Origin: Callipepla californica brunnescens
Taxonomy: Eukaryota; Chordata; Aves; Galliformes; Odontophoridae
DNA length: 64,000 nt
Reading direction: 5' to 3'
Assembly: GCA_023055505.1 (NCBI GenBank)
Contig: JALIRH010000013.1
Coordinates: 4,588,001-4,652,000 of the forward strand
The position numbers and the translations under genes were made by a program. The notes under the pieces are model-generated. The model did no database searches, was not told the DNA's origin, and saw only the letters and a list, made by a program, of their open reading frames with translations. Positions 1 to 11,656 of this stretch are shown one piece after another. The stretch's first letter is position 1; every line of letters starts with the position of its first letter.

Positions 1-159
1 GAAACAGGAGCTTGGATTTGCACTAATAAATTGCATAGAACTGGCTCATTTCTAATATCTTTTGCCCATTTTATTACAAAGCTAGGATGAATGCCTTCAC
101 TTGACAACAGCAAATGAAGGTCCTCTAACAACACTATAGGAATAATATAGAAATTACGT

Positions 160-178
160 CCCCTCCTCCTCCCCCTCC
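160..178 (+). repeat. C-rich polypyrimidine tract
   Basis: A run made only of C and T (CCCC TCCTCCT CCCCC TCC) lies in otherwise AT-rich sequence. On the minus strand it is a G-rich purine tract. It is low complexity, and no function can be read from it. Confidence 0.7.
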
Positions 179-481
179 AACTGCTATAGTGCAATTTGAA
201 TTTCTGAATAGCTGTCTTTGCCTAATGATCAGAAGAGGAAGGAGAAGTCAAGACTCCTGATACTACGATGCTCTGGCCCTGAGCAATTAATGGGAAGGCT
301 ATTAATTGATCCTTAACCGTTCACCTGATTTCTGCTCTCAGCCTGGCAACTCTACCCAACCTTCAGCAAGCCACTAGCTTTATTTTCCACCTCCCAGTTT
401 GCAAGATGAGTGAAACAAATTAGAGCTCTCTCATACAAATATAAGGAACCTAATTTCTGCAATATTTCTAAGCCTGAAGTT

Positions 482-507
482 AATATTACCTGTTCAGGTA
501 ATATTAG
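482..507. repeat. Perfect inverted repeat, 12-bp arms
   Basis: The arm TAATATTACCTG is followed by TT and then by its exact reverse complement CAGGTAATATTA. The 26-base unit could extrude as a hairpin. The arms contain the half-site ACCTG/CAGGT, which matches E-box or ZEB/Snail-type motifs. That reading is inference; the palindrome itself is directly seen. Confidence 0.8.
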
Positions 508-2213
508 GAGTAAAACACAAGTTTAGCATCTCATAAACCATACAGATCTTTAACTGTGGTGCTAGCAGAGGAAAGTTAGTCTGTTCATTTGTTCTGCTAA
601 CCTCAGTAGTAAGAAAATAAACATTTTTCAGCGCTGCTCGCTCATATGCTACTAATTATGACACACAGCATTATTAAATGGATCAGATTACTTTTTTCTT
701 AAAAAACAAAAAACAACAACTCCTTAAAATCTTTTTTTTATTCAAGACTTCAGTTTCTTCCCCAACTTCTATGGGTTTTAGCTGAAAACATCAAATCCAT
801 TTATCGTTTTCCTATCAACTGTGTCTTACTCTTGCAAATAAGAAATCTTACGAATTTCTTCCTGTTTTGAACTCGTTCATAATCAATTATTTGCAGCCAC
901 ATTTATTTTTCTACTACTTATGTAAAAAAAATCCCTCAAAAAATCTCCCTCAAGAAATAGGAAAAAAAAGTGATGAGTTTTTGTTTAGAAAAAGTGATAT
1001 TTTTCAAAACTATAGATAAGAAAAAAACTGGTTTGCCAAAGTAAGTTTGATTACAACCAAGCAGTGCTACTGAATTTTTAATAATAATATGCTTTTAAAG
1101 TATGGTTGCTATTCTCTCACTGAAGGGGATGTACAGCATCTATAACCACACAAAAAGTTACTGAGCAAGTCCAGAGAAATAATTTTCTGATGAAATAAGG
1201 AGTATTTAGACAGGCCTAGTCAGGCTAAAAATGAGTTATTTTAAGTTAAAGCAGAAGTAAATACATAAATCCTTTCCTGTGCCCAGGAGCACCATTGAGG
1301 ATTGGAGTGCTAGATCATTAATTTCTGTGAGTAAAGTAAGTTCTCCATGTTTCTCTAAAGCAGTGTTACAAAGCTTCAAGGATTGTTAACGTAGAAAGCT
1401 GTCTTTTCCTTTAAGGAAAGCACTCTGAAACTCTCTTCCTTGGAAATGATTATCTGAAGATAGATATGGAAAAGTGTAATAATGATAAATTCATATTGTT
1501 TAATTGTTAATTTTATATCGTAGTCAACTCAGCAGAACAAGGAAACTTTCTCTTGTTCTCTTATGCAACATTCCATTATACACTCACAAGAATTACAGTT
1601 CATTAACTGTACTATCAAATTCAGGTCCAACGAGTTCAAATCTCTGCAGCGTAACTGTTTATAATAACATTGACCAAACAGTTGAGCACATCCAACTGAA
1701 GCCCTGAGCTCAGAGACACTACAGAGAACGTTTGCATTCCAGCTTGGAATTCTCCTGTGAGATAAGCATCACCCCATGGCTGCTTTCCTCAGCACACTTT
1801 TCAGAAATCGCAGGACCTCTAGTTTAAACACATGCTGCATCTATCACTCCGTAGCCTTCCCCAAGAGCTCATAATTACAGGAGCAGGGAATAAACCATGT
1901 GGTAAAGAAAAAGAGATAGAACAACTATCAAGAAGCTTAAAAATATACTGGAAAAGTTATTTCCAGCAAGCAGCGATATAATGCTGATAGTTATTTTTTG
2001 TATAATTAGGTTTATAAAAACCATGAATAATTTGAAAGTATCATAATTTCCTTTTTAAGCTTTTTTTCTGAAACTTTTGATAACAGAGAACAGAGCATAC
2101 TTGAACTTAAGAACAGGAAGGAAAGTAACTTTCTGGAGCAAAATGAAAAGGCAAAGACACAGTAGAGCCTATGCTTACTAACAGAAAATTTGACCACAAT
2201 AGTTAGGCAACGT

Positions 2214-2400
2214 TTAACTACAACAGGTAAAAATCAAGCTTTCAGAGAACCTTAACCAACACAGATATCTTCGAGCCTGAAATAATTTCTATTGTTCCAA
2301 TAGCAGACCTCTACCCTTTCCTTACCTGTAAGACCTGCCGGTAGACCCAGGATCTCTAAACAATCACACTGGCGACATTTCCCACGACTTCATACCAGGA
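2214..2400 (+). repeat. Two-copy dispersed repeat, copy A
   Basis: This stretch aligns with 7651-7822 in the same orientation. Shared blocks include the starting CACAACAGG-like tail, the AACCTTAAC-CAACACA block, the TTCTATTGTTCC/TTCTGTTGTTCC block, CCTGTAA-ACCTGC-GGT, and CCAGGATCTCT. By eye about three quarters of positions match over the first 130 bases, after which similarity fades. Copy B directly follows an LTR, so both copies may be the leader just inside an endogenous retrovirus, with copy A keeping only the last dozen LTR bases. It could instead be an unrelated repeat family. Confidence 0.6.
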
Positions 2401-5400
2401 TTTTAGTTTTAGATCTCCCAGTTGCCTTCACTTAACAAGCTGCAGTACATCCCAAAGAGCAGTATCAATGACACAAGAGCCATATCTTCACAAATGAAAC
2501 CATGCCAGGAGAGTACCTCACTAGCTACCACCACTAACAGTCTTCCAAGCCTACCCAGGCAGCCAAAAGCCAATGTGAAGGAAAATTCCTGAAACACTTG
2601 TAGTGGGGATCCTGGCTCATCAGTACCAGCTGCTTCACTCAACAGCTCTGCCTGGCTTGGACTACATTACTCGCTAATGTACGCACAGCCTGAAGTAATT
2701 AACTTCTGGATACTAAAGCAAGACACAGGTTTTGTGGTTTAGCAATCATTACTAATTGTGCTGCCCACATTCAAGTAGTCTGGGAAAAGACATATACTCA
2801 GCCTTCCCCCAAAGAGGGAGGAAAAGTTCATAACAAAAATGTCAGAGTTATTCAGGAATAAAGAATGTTTCTCATAGCAGTAGAATATCTGAGTTGTAGC
2901 AGTTCAGTTACTTTTACTGAGTTTGATCTCTATTCTCTACAGCTTTTCAAGATTCTGCCTTTATCTCTTCTCTTCTAATACTCTGGGATTTCAGACAGAG
3001 CGTTTGCAAAATCCAACGCATAGAATGGACAATTACCAGGCTGTTGAACCCTCAGCCAAGCTCAGCAATCTGAATTTATTAAACCTGAGCACAGAATACT
3101 ACCAGGAAACTAGATGATTACATTTACTAAAAGAAAACATATTTGTAAAATCAAACCTGTGCCACATCTACTACGGTTTAATTATAGTTATCTGCACAGA
3201 ATGGAATATTTTTGTCCCAATTAGACAAAAGGGAATTAATTTCAGGAATCCCTAAGCAACAGAATTCAAAAATATCCCTTAGCTTTTTATGTTGTTTTAC
3301 CATGTAAACTTAGTATGTGAGAGTTAGATACATGTTTTTATATTCCTTACTCTAATCTTCATCCTATAGCTGTCTTGATCTTCACATAAGAGTAGTGCTA
3401 TCTTCCTGGTAATGTTGGTGGTCTACATCTGTGGTTGATCAGACTGTTAATATATAGGAATGGTTTGTCAGTGAAATATTTTATCATGATGTAGTATGTA
3501 GAAGATCTATTTAAAGTACCTCTTCCAATGTGCTATAGAGTAAGCACAAAACCACATATACTTCAGTTTGAAGTTTCTAGAACTACGCCATTATCTTAAA
3601 GGATGAAACCTGTACACAAACATTGAGAGTAATGCATACAGGGGACGTTTCTGTCTAGTAGTGAAGACAGCAGATCTCAGTAGAATTATGCTGATAGGAA
3701 GAACTGAAGCAGGATTACCAAACACGCTTAGGTGGGCTAAGTTTCCATGAACTATTCCCAGTACCCAAAAGGAAGATCTTGTATGAAATAATGAATCAAC
3801 TTCAGACATTTTCACACAGCAAGTTTACATGGATGGTTTACACGCTGCAAATTCAACAGCACTTATTAATCATAATTATAAATAAACTCTAAATACTTCC
3901 ATTGTAGTTCCTTTGTACAACAAGGTAGCTGGCATGTTGGAACGGGTGTAGAAATTGCTATTAATTCATATTTATCATCTCTTAAAAACATTTGGACCAT
4001 GTTTGCTCAGTTTGTAGTAAGAGGAATTTTATTCTTGAAATTGTCACAGCTACACGTTCAAGTAAAAATGTGAAAGCTTGTCTCACTGCTTGATTGCTTG
4101 TTTTGACTTGTCCAACATGAAAGTAGAAATGATTATTTAACTAGAATCTTTGTTAGCTTAAGCACCCAAAGAGAACCCAGCTCAGGCACACACAGTGCTG
4201 TTGTCCCTGCTGTGGGACTATCACAATTAAAAACTAGCAGCTACTTCTTTACTAATTGAAGCACACATCCAGATCTTAACTGTATGGAGGCAGCAGTAAA
4301 AACTTACCAGTTTTAAAGGCAGTTCTTCTCCAAAAAGCAAAGTTAATAACTTTTTCCTACTGTATTTTCAAAGCATAACTAATGGAAGAATAGTGCACTT
4401 GCTATTGTAACATTCTTGATTAAAAGAGAACTGCTGCAGTCAGTGATTTGCAGTGATTTATTTAGTGATATGGAGAATTAAAAACTTTTAAAACTCATTT
4501 AGTGTACTGCAGGTGACATATGATTGAATATTACTATAGAACTACAGCTCCCAGAAGTTTTACTCCACACATTTTTGTGTTTTCCTAAATCATAACCAGA
4601 GGTCTGCTTTGATTTATTTATTTTGAGCATAACACGAATATGTTTTGTTCTCAAGCAAAAATGAAGAACTAGAGAACCCAATCATTATGTTTCTCATCAT
4701 TTAATTCAACTTCTATGATGCAAACCACACTGTAATGGATTATACTGGGGAAACTTAACAACAGTCCCTTCTATTCGTACTCCTTTCCAAAAGGTTTTGT
4801 TTCCTTTTTAGATAGCTTGTCCTTCAGCAGACAGTCTGGAATATCTTCCTGAGCTACAGAACTGTAGAAGCCTATCTGAAAGGCTTACTTGCAAAAAGAG
4901 ACTGACATGGAAAAAATGATCTTACCCAGTAATACTGCATATTATTTTTGCCACTATTTAAGATATCTATTACTTTTGATTAAATACACTGAAATGTCAT
5001 TTAAATGAAGTTTAACAGAAAAAGTGATTCTGGAGATCACTTGGGAATAGTACACTGATATAAAAACTGTAAAGAATTTATGAAAAGCAAAGGTTTATTA
5101 TTAGTTATCTCAACTTGAATTGTAAAATTATTTATAATCTATGAAATTTACTCGCAATAGGACTTTTCATCTATTTTCATTGTTCATTCTTTTTTTTCTC
5201 AAGAGGTTGTGATCCAAAATTTTGTAGCAACCCTTGAATTTTATTTCATAACAAGGAAGAAAAAGTAGAGGCAAAGCTGCACTCTTAACTTGTACAGTTG
5301 GTTGTAGAATGAGACTGTTTGCCAAGCTCACTGAAATTTCCAGTTGAACTTGAAGAAGACAACATTAATCTCAGAAGCACGAAGACTTAGCAGGATTCTG

Positions 5401-5771
5401 ATGTAGACAGTATACAAAAATTACATGAGTCAATAAGAGCAACATTTTCCAAATGAGCACTATTAGAGAATTCTGCTAAGTGGTTAGTGGGTTTGGGGCA
5501 TTGTTGTGGTGAATAAGCATGTTTCCTTTTAAGCAACTGAAAAAATGATTTTAAGTACAAATGACCCATCTTCTCCCCCACATCGTCCAATTCCCCCAAT
5601 TTTTCTTTCCAAGAAATAACAGTGAACATAAATAATTTATAGCAAAGAAGGGTCAGACTCAAAAGAGCGCTTCATTTTCACACTTGGAATTTCTCTACAG
5701 TTGAAGTTATTATGATGAATACTTCTCTCAGAACAGAATCTAGGTATTCCTGCTAAAAGAAAAAAAAAGGA
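2401..5771. other. Non-coding stretch, no genes seen
   Basis: About 3.4 kb without a supportable gene. The first 250 bases (2401-2660) are less AT-rich and might continue the element that starts in copy A of the two-copy repeat, for example as decayed retroviral internal sequence, but I cannot show this. The rest is AT-rich and unique. A loose repetition of CAGTGATTT occurs near 4440-4470. Confidence 0.6.
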
Positions 5772-5789
5772 GGGTGGGGGAGGGAGGGG
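5772..5789 (+). promoter_or_regulatory. G-quadruplex motif
   Basis: The sequence reads GGG-T-GGGGG-A-GGG-A-GGGG, four G-runs of three or more separated by single-base loops. This meets the standard G3+N1-7 rule and is among the most stable topologies known. It sits after an A-tract in AT-rich surroundings with no gene or CpG island nearby, so a promoter role is unproven. Confidence 0.75.
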
Positions 5790-7139
5790 AGGTGCAAGCA
5801 AATTCATACCTAAGGATTTTTCACATGTACAGGAGATAGAAAAGAGGTCCAGATTTAATAATTCCTCCTGGTACTCTTGTACATTTGCAGTTTAATGTCC
5901 TAGTTTTCTCTTTTGCCTATTACCACATGACTTCCCTGGAACATCTTTTCTGAAAGCCATAGGAAAGATTAAAAAAATCAGAAGAAACTCCTGAACTGCC
6001 TCCCATAAATGTTCAGGTTAGTTAGTTTTCCTTAGTTACTGCTGTACCACTGAATTAATTACTGCTTAAATTCTTTTGCTAAAAACAAAGTCACAATTTT
6101 TCCCTATCTTCATTCTCTGCGTAACAATCAAGAGCTTCACAGTTGTAGAATGCAACAAAGCTTAAGGGAAAACAGCATTCTCAATGAGAACAAAGTAAGG
6201 AGAAAAGCAGAGGAGTTTTACTATTACAGTGTACATACCACACTGCAGATTTAAGCAGTACCTGGAAGTGACTACCGATTTAAAGAGCATAACTACTAAA
6301 GGTCAGCTAGCAAAGAAACAAAGCTTCTTCCTCTTCAAATCACCATCTGTCGAAGGTGACCACTTGCACTGCTGTACTATCAGGGCTGACCATCTGATGT
6401 ACAGCTCTACCCAGGAGGGTTTAAAATATTTTGTCAGTTAATTGCAAGAGGGAAGTCTTCTAGGAAAGACTACAGTGCTCATCACACGAATACCAGGAAA
6501 TGAGAAGGATACATAAGGAAACAAATGAAAATGGAGTAGCAGTAAGTTAGAAGACAAGATTTTTGTTGCTGCTGTTAACAGCCAATTTGCTAACAGATTC
6601 TGCATGTAGTAAAAGCAAAAATCTATCTGCAGCACAGAAAATAAATAGGAACAGTTTTTATTTCCCTCGCACGTAATAAATAGCTCCATGTTTGTATGAG
6701 CTATAGTTTTCTCCTACTTTCGTATTTTGATATCAACTTTTTATTTGCCATTATAATCCTCATTCAACAATCATTCTGAATTACTGTTTTGTAGTCAAGC
6801 CTAAAGATAGGATATCAACTTCTTTTATTCTATGAAAACTGAAGCTAAAAGGCCCCAAACAGTTATGTTCTCACACTCAGTGAGGAAGTCAGCAGCTCAG
6901 CCAGTGTTCTTCATACAGAGCCAGCGCTGCACATTTCTGTACTACCAGCAAGCTGAAAACAGGTGTGTTCCTTAGCTACGAGGTACACGCTATAGCTTTT
7001 CAATTTATTTCCACCAGATGGCAGGTGAAAGTTTGATTTTCATGCACAAAATTCTTACAGCAAATTATAATGACAATAAAGTTCCTGTAAGAGGCATCTT
7101 GATACATTATTAGTAGTTGAGGTACATTTTGATTCACTC
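5790..7139. other. Unique non-coding stretch
   Basis: No gene, RNA or mobile element was recognised. Open frames are at most about 80 codons and overlap on opposite strands. The stretch ends exactly where the LTR begins. Confidence 0.65.
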
Positions 7140-7663
7140 TGTCTTTGTTCCAGCTGGGACAGAGTTGATTTTCCTCATAGAGGCCGGTACAAATGCTACC
7201 TTTCAGCTCTAGGAGAAAAACAATGTTGATAACACGCCGATGTTTAGCTGATGCTCAGCAGGGCTGTACAGAAACAAGGATGTTTTGGTTTCTCAGCATC
7301 TTGTACTGCCCTGCCAGTGAGGGAGCTGGGGAGGCACAAAGAGCTGGGGAGGACAGAACCAGGACAGCTGACCTAAACTGGCCAAAGGGACATTCTGTAC
7401 TAGATGGCATCATGGAAAGAAACAATAAAACTGAGGGCGTTGGTGGGGGGAGTCTGACTCTGCTCAGGGACTGGCTGGGGGTTGGACAGCAGGTGATGAG
7501 GAACTGCTTTGTGCACCACTTGCTTTGTGTACGCTGTCTTAGTAAGCAGTTTTTATCTCAGCCTACAAGTTTTTTTTTCATTCTCTCCCCCGTTGCACTG
7601 GGAGGTGTGAATGTGAGCAAAAGGTTGTGTGGTGCTGAGCTGCTGCCAGGTTAAACCACAACA
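7140..7663 (+). mobile_element. Avian ERVL-type LTR (solo or 5' LTR)
   Basis: The 524-base unit begins TGTC and ends CCACAACA, giving the TG...CA termini typical of retroviral LTRs. It shows the hallmarks I know of avian ERVL LTRs: an opening CAGCTGGGACAGAGTT, a central GGACAGCTGACC-AAACTGGCCAAAGGGA block, a downstream GGGACTGGCTGGG, then TTCTCTCCCCC and a closing GGTTAAACCACAACA. Where younger copies usually carry a TATA box, this copy reads CAATAAAACTG (about 7422-7432), so its promoter is probably worn. No matching target-site duplication is seen (flanks CACTC and GGTTA), which fits an old copy or an LTR followed by internal sequence. A 153-codon frame (7193-7654) inside it is incidental. 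Family assignment is from memory. Confidence 0.8.
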
Positions 7664-7822
7664 GGTTAAAACCAACCTTCTCAGAAACCTTAACTAACAC
7701 AAATACCTTCGGGTTTGCAATAGCTTCTGTTGTTCCCATAGCAGCTCTCTGACATTTTCCCTGTAAAACCTGCTGGTGGATCCAGGATCTCTGCAGAACC
7801 TTGCTAATGATGTCAACCAGGA
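7651..7822 (+). repeat. Two-copy dispersed repeat, copy B
   Basis: This matches 2214-2400 in the same orientation, starting at the last dozen bases of the LTR and continuing about 160 bases beyond it. Copy B is cleaner at the CTGTAAAACCTGCTGGTGGA and CCAGGATCTCTGCAGAACC segments. Its position right after the LTR end suggests retroviral leader sequence. However, no clear tRNA primer-binding site starting TGG is visible at the boundary, so a different origin remains possible. Confidence 0.6.
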
Positions 7823-10800
7823 CATGAACAAAAGCATGAAAGAGAAAAATCTAAATAATTTTAATATTCCATTCTGTTAATGTTTGGATGGTGTGCTTTT
7901 GAATACTTCATAATCTGGTGGATACTTCAAAATCTGAATAATGATCGTAAAGTTTTGACTTGTAATTTTGGAATTGTACCAGAAGTTTCTGACCCTCATT
8001 TAATTCCTCTCTTCACAAAATCAGTAGCACCTGAAATGTGTTATTTAAGGGTCACCCCTTCAGCTCGAGCCTGGACTGAATTAGCAGGTGTGATTAAACC
8101 TCTATGCAACAGGCATTGGTTTCTACAAATTTTTCCATAAAACAAGTCTGCCATAACTTTTTAATCATTACTGCTCTTGTTTACTGACAATGTATTATTG
8201 TAGGCCAGATTATTTAGGAAGAAAAAAAAAAGATGAAAACACAACATTAAAAGAAAAATCCAGTTCACCCTTATGTATGAGCAAGTGCACATACACACCT
8301 GGCATTACAACAGTAAAAGTTCGTATAACAGAAATCTCAATCTCTGATTATAAGCAGACAAAATTAGGGACATCAAATGGTACAGATAAGCAGAGACCAA
8401 ATTAGGAAATACTTAAGTGAACACGTGTGTCAGCAGCTGATGAACTGGTCCAAACTTCCTGTGCCAATCTGTAAACCAAAAATGGCCCAAAATACCTCAG
8501 TGCCATTCTTTGCTAACACTGACTGAGAGAAACACACCAAACATTTCCATCTAAATCGGTTCCTCACAGAACATTCAGCTGGTGTTCAGGTCACAATCCC
8601 TACTATTAGAGCTTGGACCCATGTCAATCTGTGACCAAGAGTAGATGAAACCTCTGACAGCTTCACTCTGCTTACACAATAGGATTTCCTACAGAATGGG
8701 ACACCTCTATGCAGGAGGCAACATATCCTCAGGACTGAGGAATTCAGTCATGGCCTGGGGAGACAAATCTTTTTTTCACAAGAACACAGCACATCCTACT
8801 GTGGAGAGACAATGTTATCTAGGAATGAATTCTACAGCAGCCATCATATTCTTGGAGAAAGGACGATAAAAAGGTTTTGCCTGATAGTCACTTTGCTTAA
8901 TGCACAGCAATCAGGTGCTCAGATTAAGTAGTGCTGCATAGAGTGGAAAAAAAGAATGCACGCAGCATAATACAGTCCATCATCTGTATGCAAATAAACT
9001 GCAGGGGAGAAATGTTTTTGAAACAGTAACGAATACCTGCCAAAGCATTCACCTTTGATGCAATCTGCTCTCCTGCTTCTGCCCATGTACATAGGCTATC
9101 CCACAAAATAGCTTCAAATTTAAGACACCTGTCTCACAGAGTCTAAAGATGCCTATCCAATTATCCCCTTTGCCAGACATTGCAAGCAGCTGCCTATGTC
9201 ACATTTGGTCAAATAGCTAAAAAATAGCTACAAACCCTAACACTAGAGGTGCACATCTCATTTACCTATGTAAGGTAGTACTACATCCATTGCTGATCTA
9301 ACTAGTCGAATAATAACAAGTGAATGAAGAATTCAGACTATGAAAAAATCTCATTTTCCTCCCAAAGAAAGAAATTATGCAAGCAGTTAGAAGAAACAGG
9401 ATCTAAACAATAGGCAATAGAGTAGAGCAAATTCTTGCTGCATCCAACAGAAAAACTATCCTATTTAACACTGCGCTGATGCCCATGGCAGTGATATTTC
9501 CCTAAATCTACATGCCTTTAGAATCAAAAGAATAATGATAACAACACAGAATTACTGAGAAGCAAAAGGTGTCTTTCCTAAAACACCACAGTTCTGCATC
9601 TCAGTGGCCAAATGGAAAATTCTGTGCCTGTTAAGTATGTGAATTAAGCTGCAGCTTTGATAGCTCTCATTGCCAAATGAGAGCAATTAAGAGCTCCATA
9701 TCACTGAGCATTAATGCTCTGAAAACTATGTTATAGCCACAATCCCTCCTGACTCTATGTAGGAAGAAAAAGAGAAAAGTCATGTTATTTCTGTATTAAA
9801 TAAAGAGAAGAAATGCCCCACCTGCTACTCCTTTTTATTTTTAAGGAGGAAAAATGACAGCATAATCCACTAGACCTTTTAATGGCTCATTTTCCAAAAT
9901 AACACCAAGAATAACTTAAAAACAGACAAACAAACCCTGAAGTATTTGTGCATCTTGTTGAAGTCTTTCGATGCTCTGGATGACCAAGCTCCCTTAAAAC
10001 AAGAGCATGTTGCATGCAACTGGCACTTTCAAACACAAACCTCAACTGTCGTACATAAGGTTTACCATAGGAGGCAGGCAATAAGCTTCAAAATGTGCCA
10101 AATGAGATGATCCAATCTCAAAATGAAGAAAATGTATCAACACCTGCACTTTTTAGAACCACACTTATTGTCTGACTCTGGTGGAATAAAGTTGAAGAGG
10201 AAACTGGCAGACACAAGTGGTCCTTTGCCAGACCGTATTCCAAGTAAAATGTTAGAGATGTGGAGAAAGGAGGACAAATGCAACGAAACACAGCTGTCAA
10301 GAACACTTGGGGGCTGAGGGATGAGGAAGGCAGAATTTTGCAATTCTTAGAAAAAGACGGAACTATTGATTTCAAGCCAAAAGAGAACGTCAATAAAGGT
10401 CTGAATGGTTTAACTGGAAAACCGCAGCTCCCTCGAATTGTCATTTTCTTGCTTTACATCTGCAGCCCGAGTCTGACATTTCTGTGGAAGTGTACAGTGT
10501 AAAGAGTGAATGAAATAAGCTTTCCTGTAGTGCACAGAGGATCAAGAACTTCTGCTGGTCTCAGCCCCAGAATATTCACAGCTCTGGTTCAGATGGCAAC
10601 AGGAAACATGCATGCAGCCCCTGGGGAAACTGCAGACAGGGCTGTGTGTGGTTCTGGTACCTGAATTCCTGCTCTCCAGATGTTACTTTGTGCTCAGTCA
10701 TGCAGCTGGTAATTCAGCAAATGTGCACCAGCTTCAAAAATTGTTTCAGTATTTTTTAAGGGAGTCTCATTCCTAATAAAGGAATCAGTCACATAAGAAG

Positions 10801-11506
10801 CTGTGATGAAATTAGACTTAAGGTTATAAAGGAAAGAGAATTAAAAACTATAGTATTACAGTGATAGTTTTGTTAAGTGAAGAAAGCAGGAGTGTTTGAA
10901 TCAAAGAGAAAATACCTTCTTTAAATAAATACTTATAGGGAGTTTTCAAAGGCACTGAAAGAAAACAGCCTTCTCTTTCAGCTGTAATCAATCTAGTTTA
11001 GGAGATAGGCATTCTTTATGAAAAAGAACAACAATTTCTTTTTGATAAAGGAAACATTTAAAATTGTTTGTGTAAACATGCCTCTCTCTGCAGATTGAAG
11101 CCAAATCCAGTGAGAAAACTTATCAAGTCCAACACCAGCAGGACTGTTTTTTTGCACTAATCAGATCTGGAGCTGTTCAAGAAAAAAAAAATACTGTTCA
11201 AGAAAAAGATTTCTCACAAGCTACCTGCACAGGCTCCAGCTTATAGTCAACTTCATACTCTTTAGACTCAAAGAACTAATTTACTACTGCTTGCATCATC
11301 CGTGTGTTAAGCCATGCACACTGAAGCCCAGATGTTTTGTCACAAAGACACTGCTCTGTGTGCTGAAAGCAAACCAGCCCCAGCATGTGCAAGTGAGCAC
11401 AAAGAAACACACTGCAAGCTCAAAACTCTGCAGAAGGGAAGGTTCGCCCACATCCTAAATAGCTGTTGCTGATTACACCCCAAAAAATCACATGTTTTAA
11501 GAAAAA
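7823..11506. other. Non-coding stretch with hairpins
   Basis: No gene is supported. A hairpin with 9-bp arms (GCTCTCATT / AATGAGAGC) lies at 9663-9684, and the palindrome GAGCATTAATGCTC lies at 9706-9719. Positions 10123-10506 are open in several frames and have an acceptor-like site; this is treated as a finding, not as a gene. A direct repeat of CTGTTCAAGAAAAA occurs at about 11173 and 11194. Confidence 0.6.
9663..9684. repeat. Hairpin, 9-bp arms
   Basis: GCTCTCATT, a 4-base loop GCCA, then AATGAGAGC form a perfect stem. It is followed within 25 bases by the palindrome GAGCATTAATGCTC. The surrounding bases contain homeodomain-like CAATTAAG. The inverted structure is directly seen; function is unknown. 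Confidence 0.6.
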
Positions 11507-11656
11507 CAGAAGGCCAGGTTGGATGGGGCCCTGGGCAATCTGATCTAGCACTTGATCTAGCGGTTGGCAACCCTGCCTGGGGCAGGGAGATGGGGATCTG
11601 ATGATCATTGCGGTCCCTTCTAACCCAAGCCATTCTCTGATTCCAAGACTCTATGA
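11507..11656 (+). mobile_element. CR1 LINE 3' end
   Basis: This is the 3'-terminal portion of a chicken-repeat-1 LINE in sense orientation. It shows AGGCCAGGTTGGATGGGGCC, then CTGGGCAATCTGATCTAG, GGCAACCCTGCCTGGGGCAG, and GGTCCCTTCTAACCCAAGCC, closing with ATTCTCTGATTCCAAGACTCTATGAT, a decayed form of the 8-base CR1 tail repeat. A short internal duplication (TGATCTAGCACTTGATCTAG) is present. The element is 5'-truncated, as most CR1 copies are, and carries no coding capacity. Confidence 0.92.

Larger units (their letters stand above)
1..2213. other. Unique AT-rich non-coding stretch
   Basis: No gene or recognisable transposon is visible here. Open frames are at most about 65 codons, overlap on both strands and show no known domain. 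The stretch contains a C-rich tract near 160-178 and a perfect palindrome at 482-507, listed separately. Several poly-A/poly-T runs of 7-9 bases occur between 690 and 1030. I read it as intergenic or intronic vertebrate DNA. Confidence 0.7.

Noticed and set aside
1600..1660. tRNA-like T-loop string GAGTTCAAATCTC
   Set aside because: No matching acceptor, D-arm or anticodon stem can be drawn around it, so it is not a tRNA or a tRNA-derived SINE.
7193..7654. 153-codon plus-strand open frame
   Set aside because: It lies wholly inside the ERVL-type LTR, which is non-coding; the frame is incidental.
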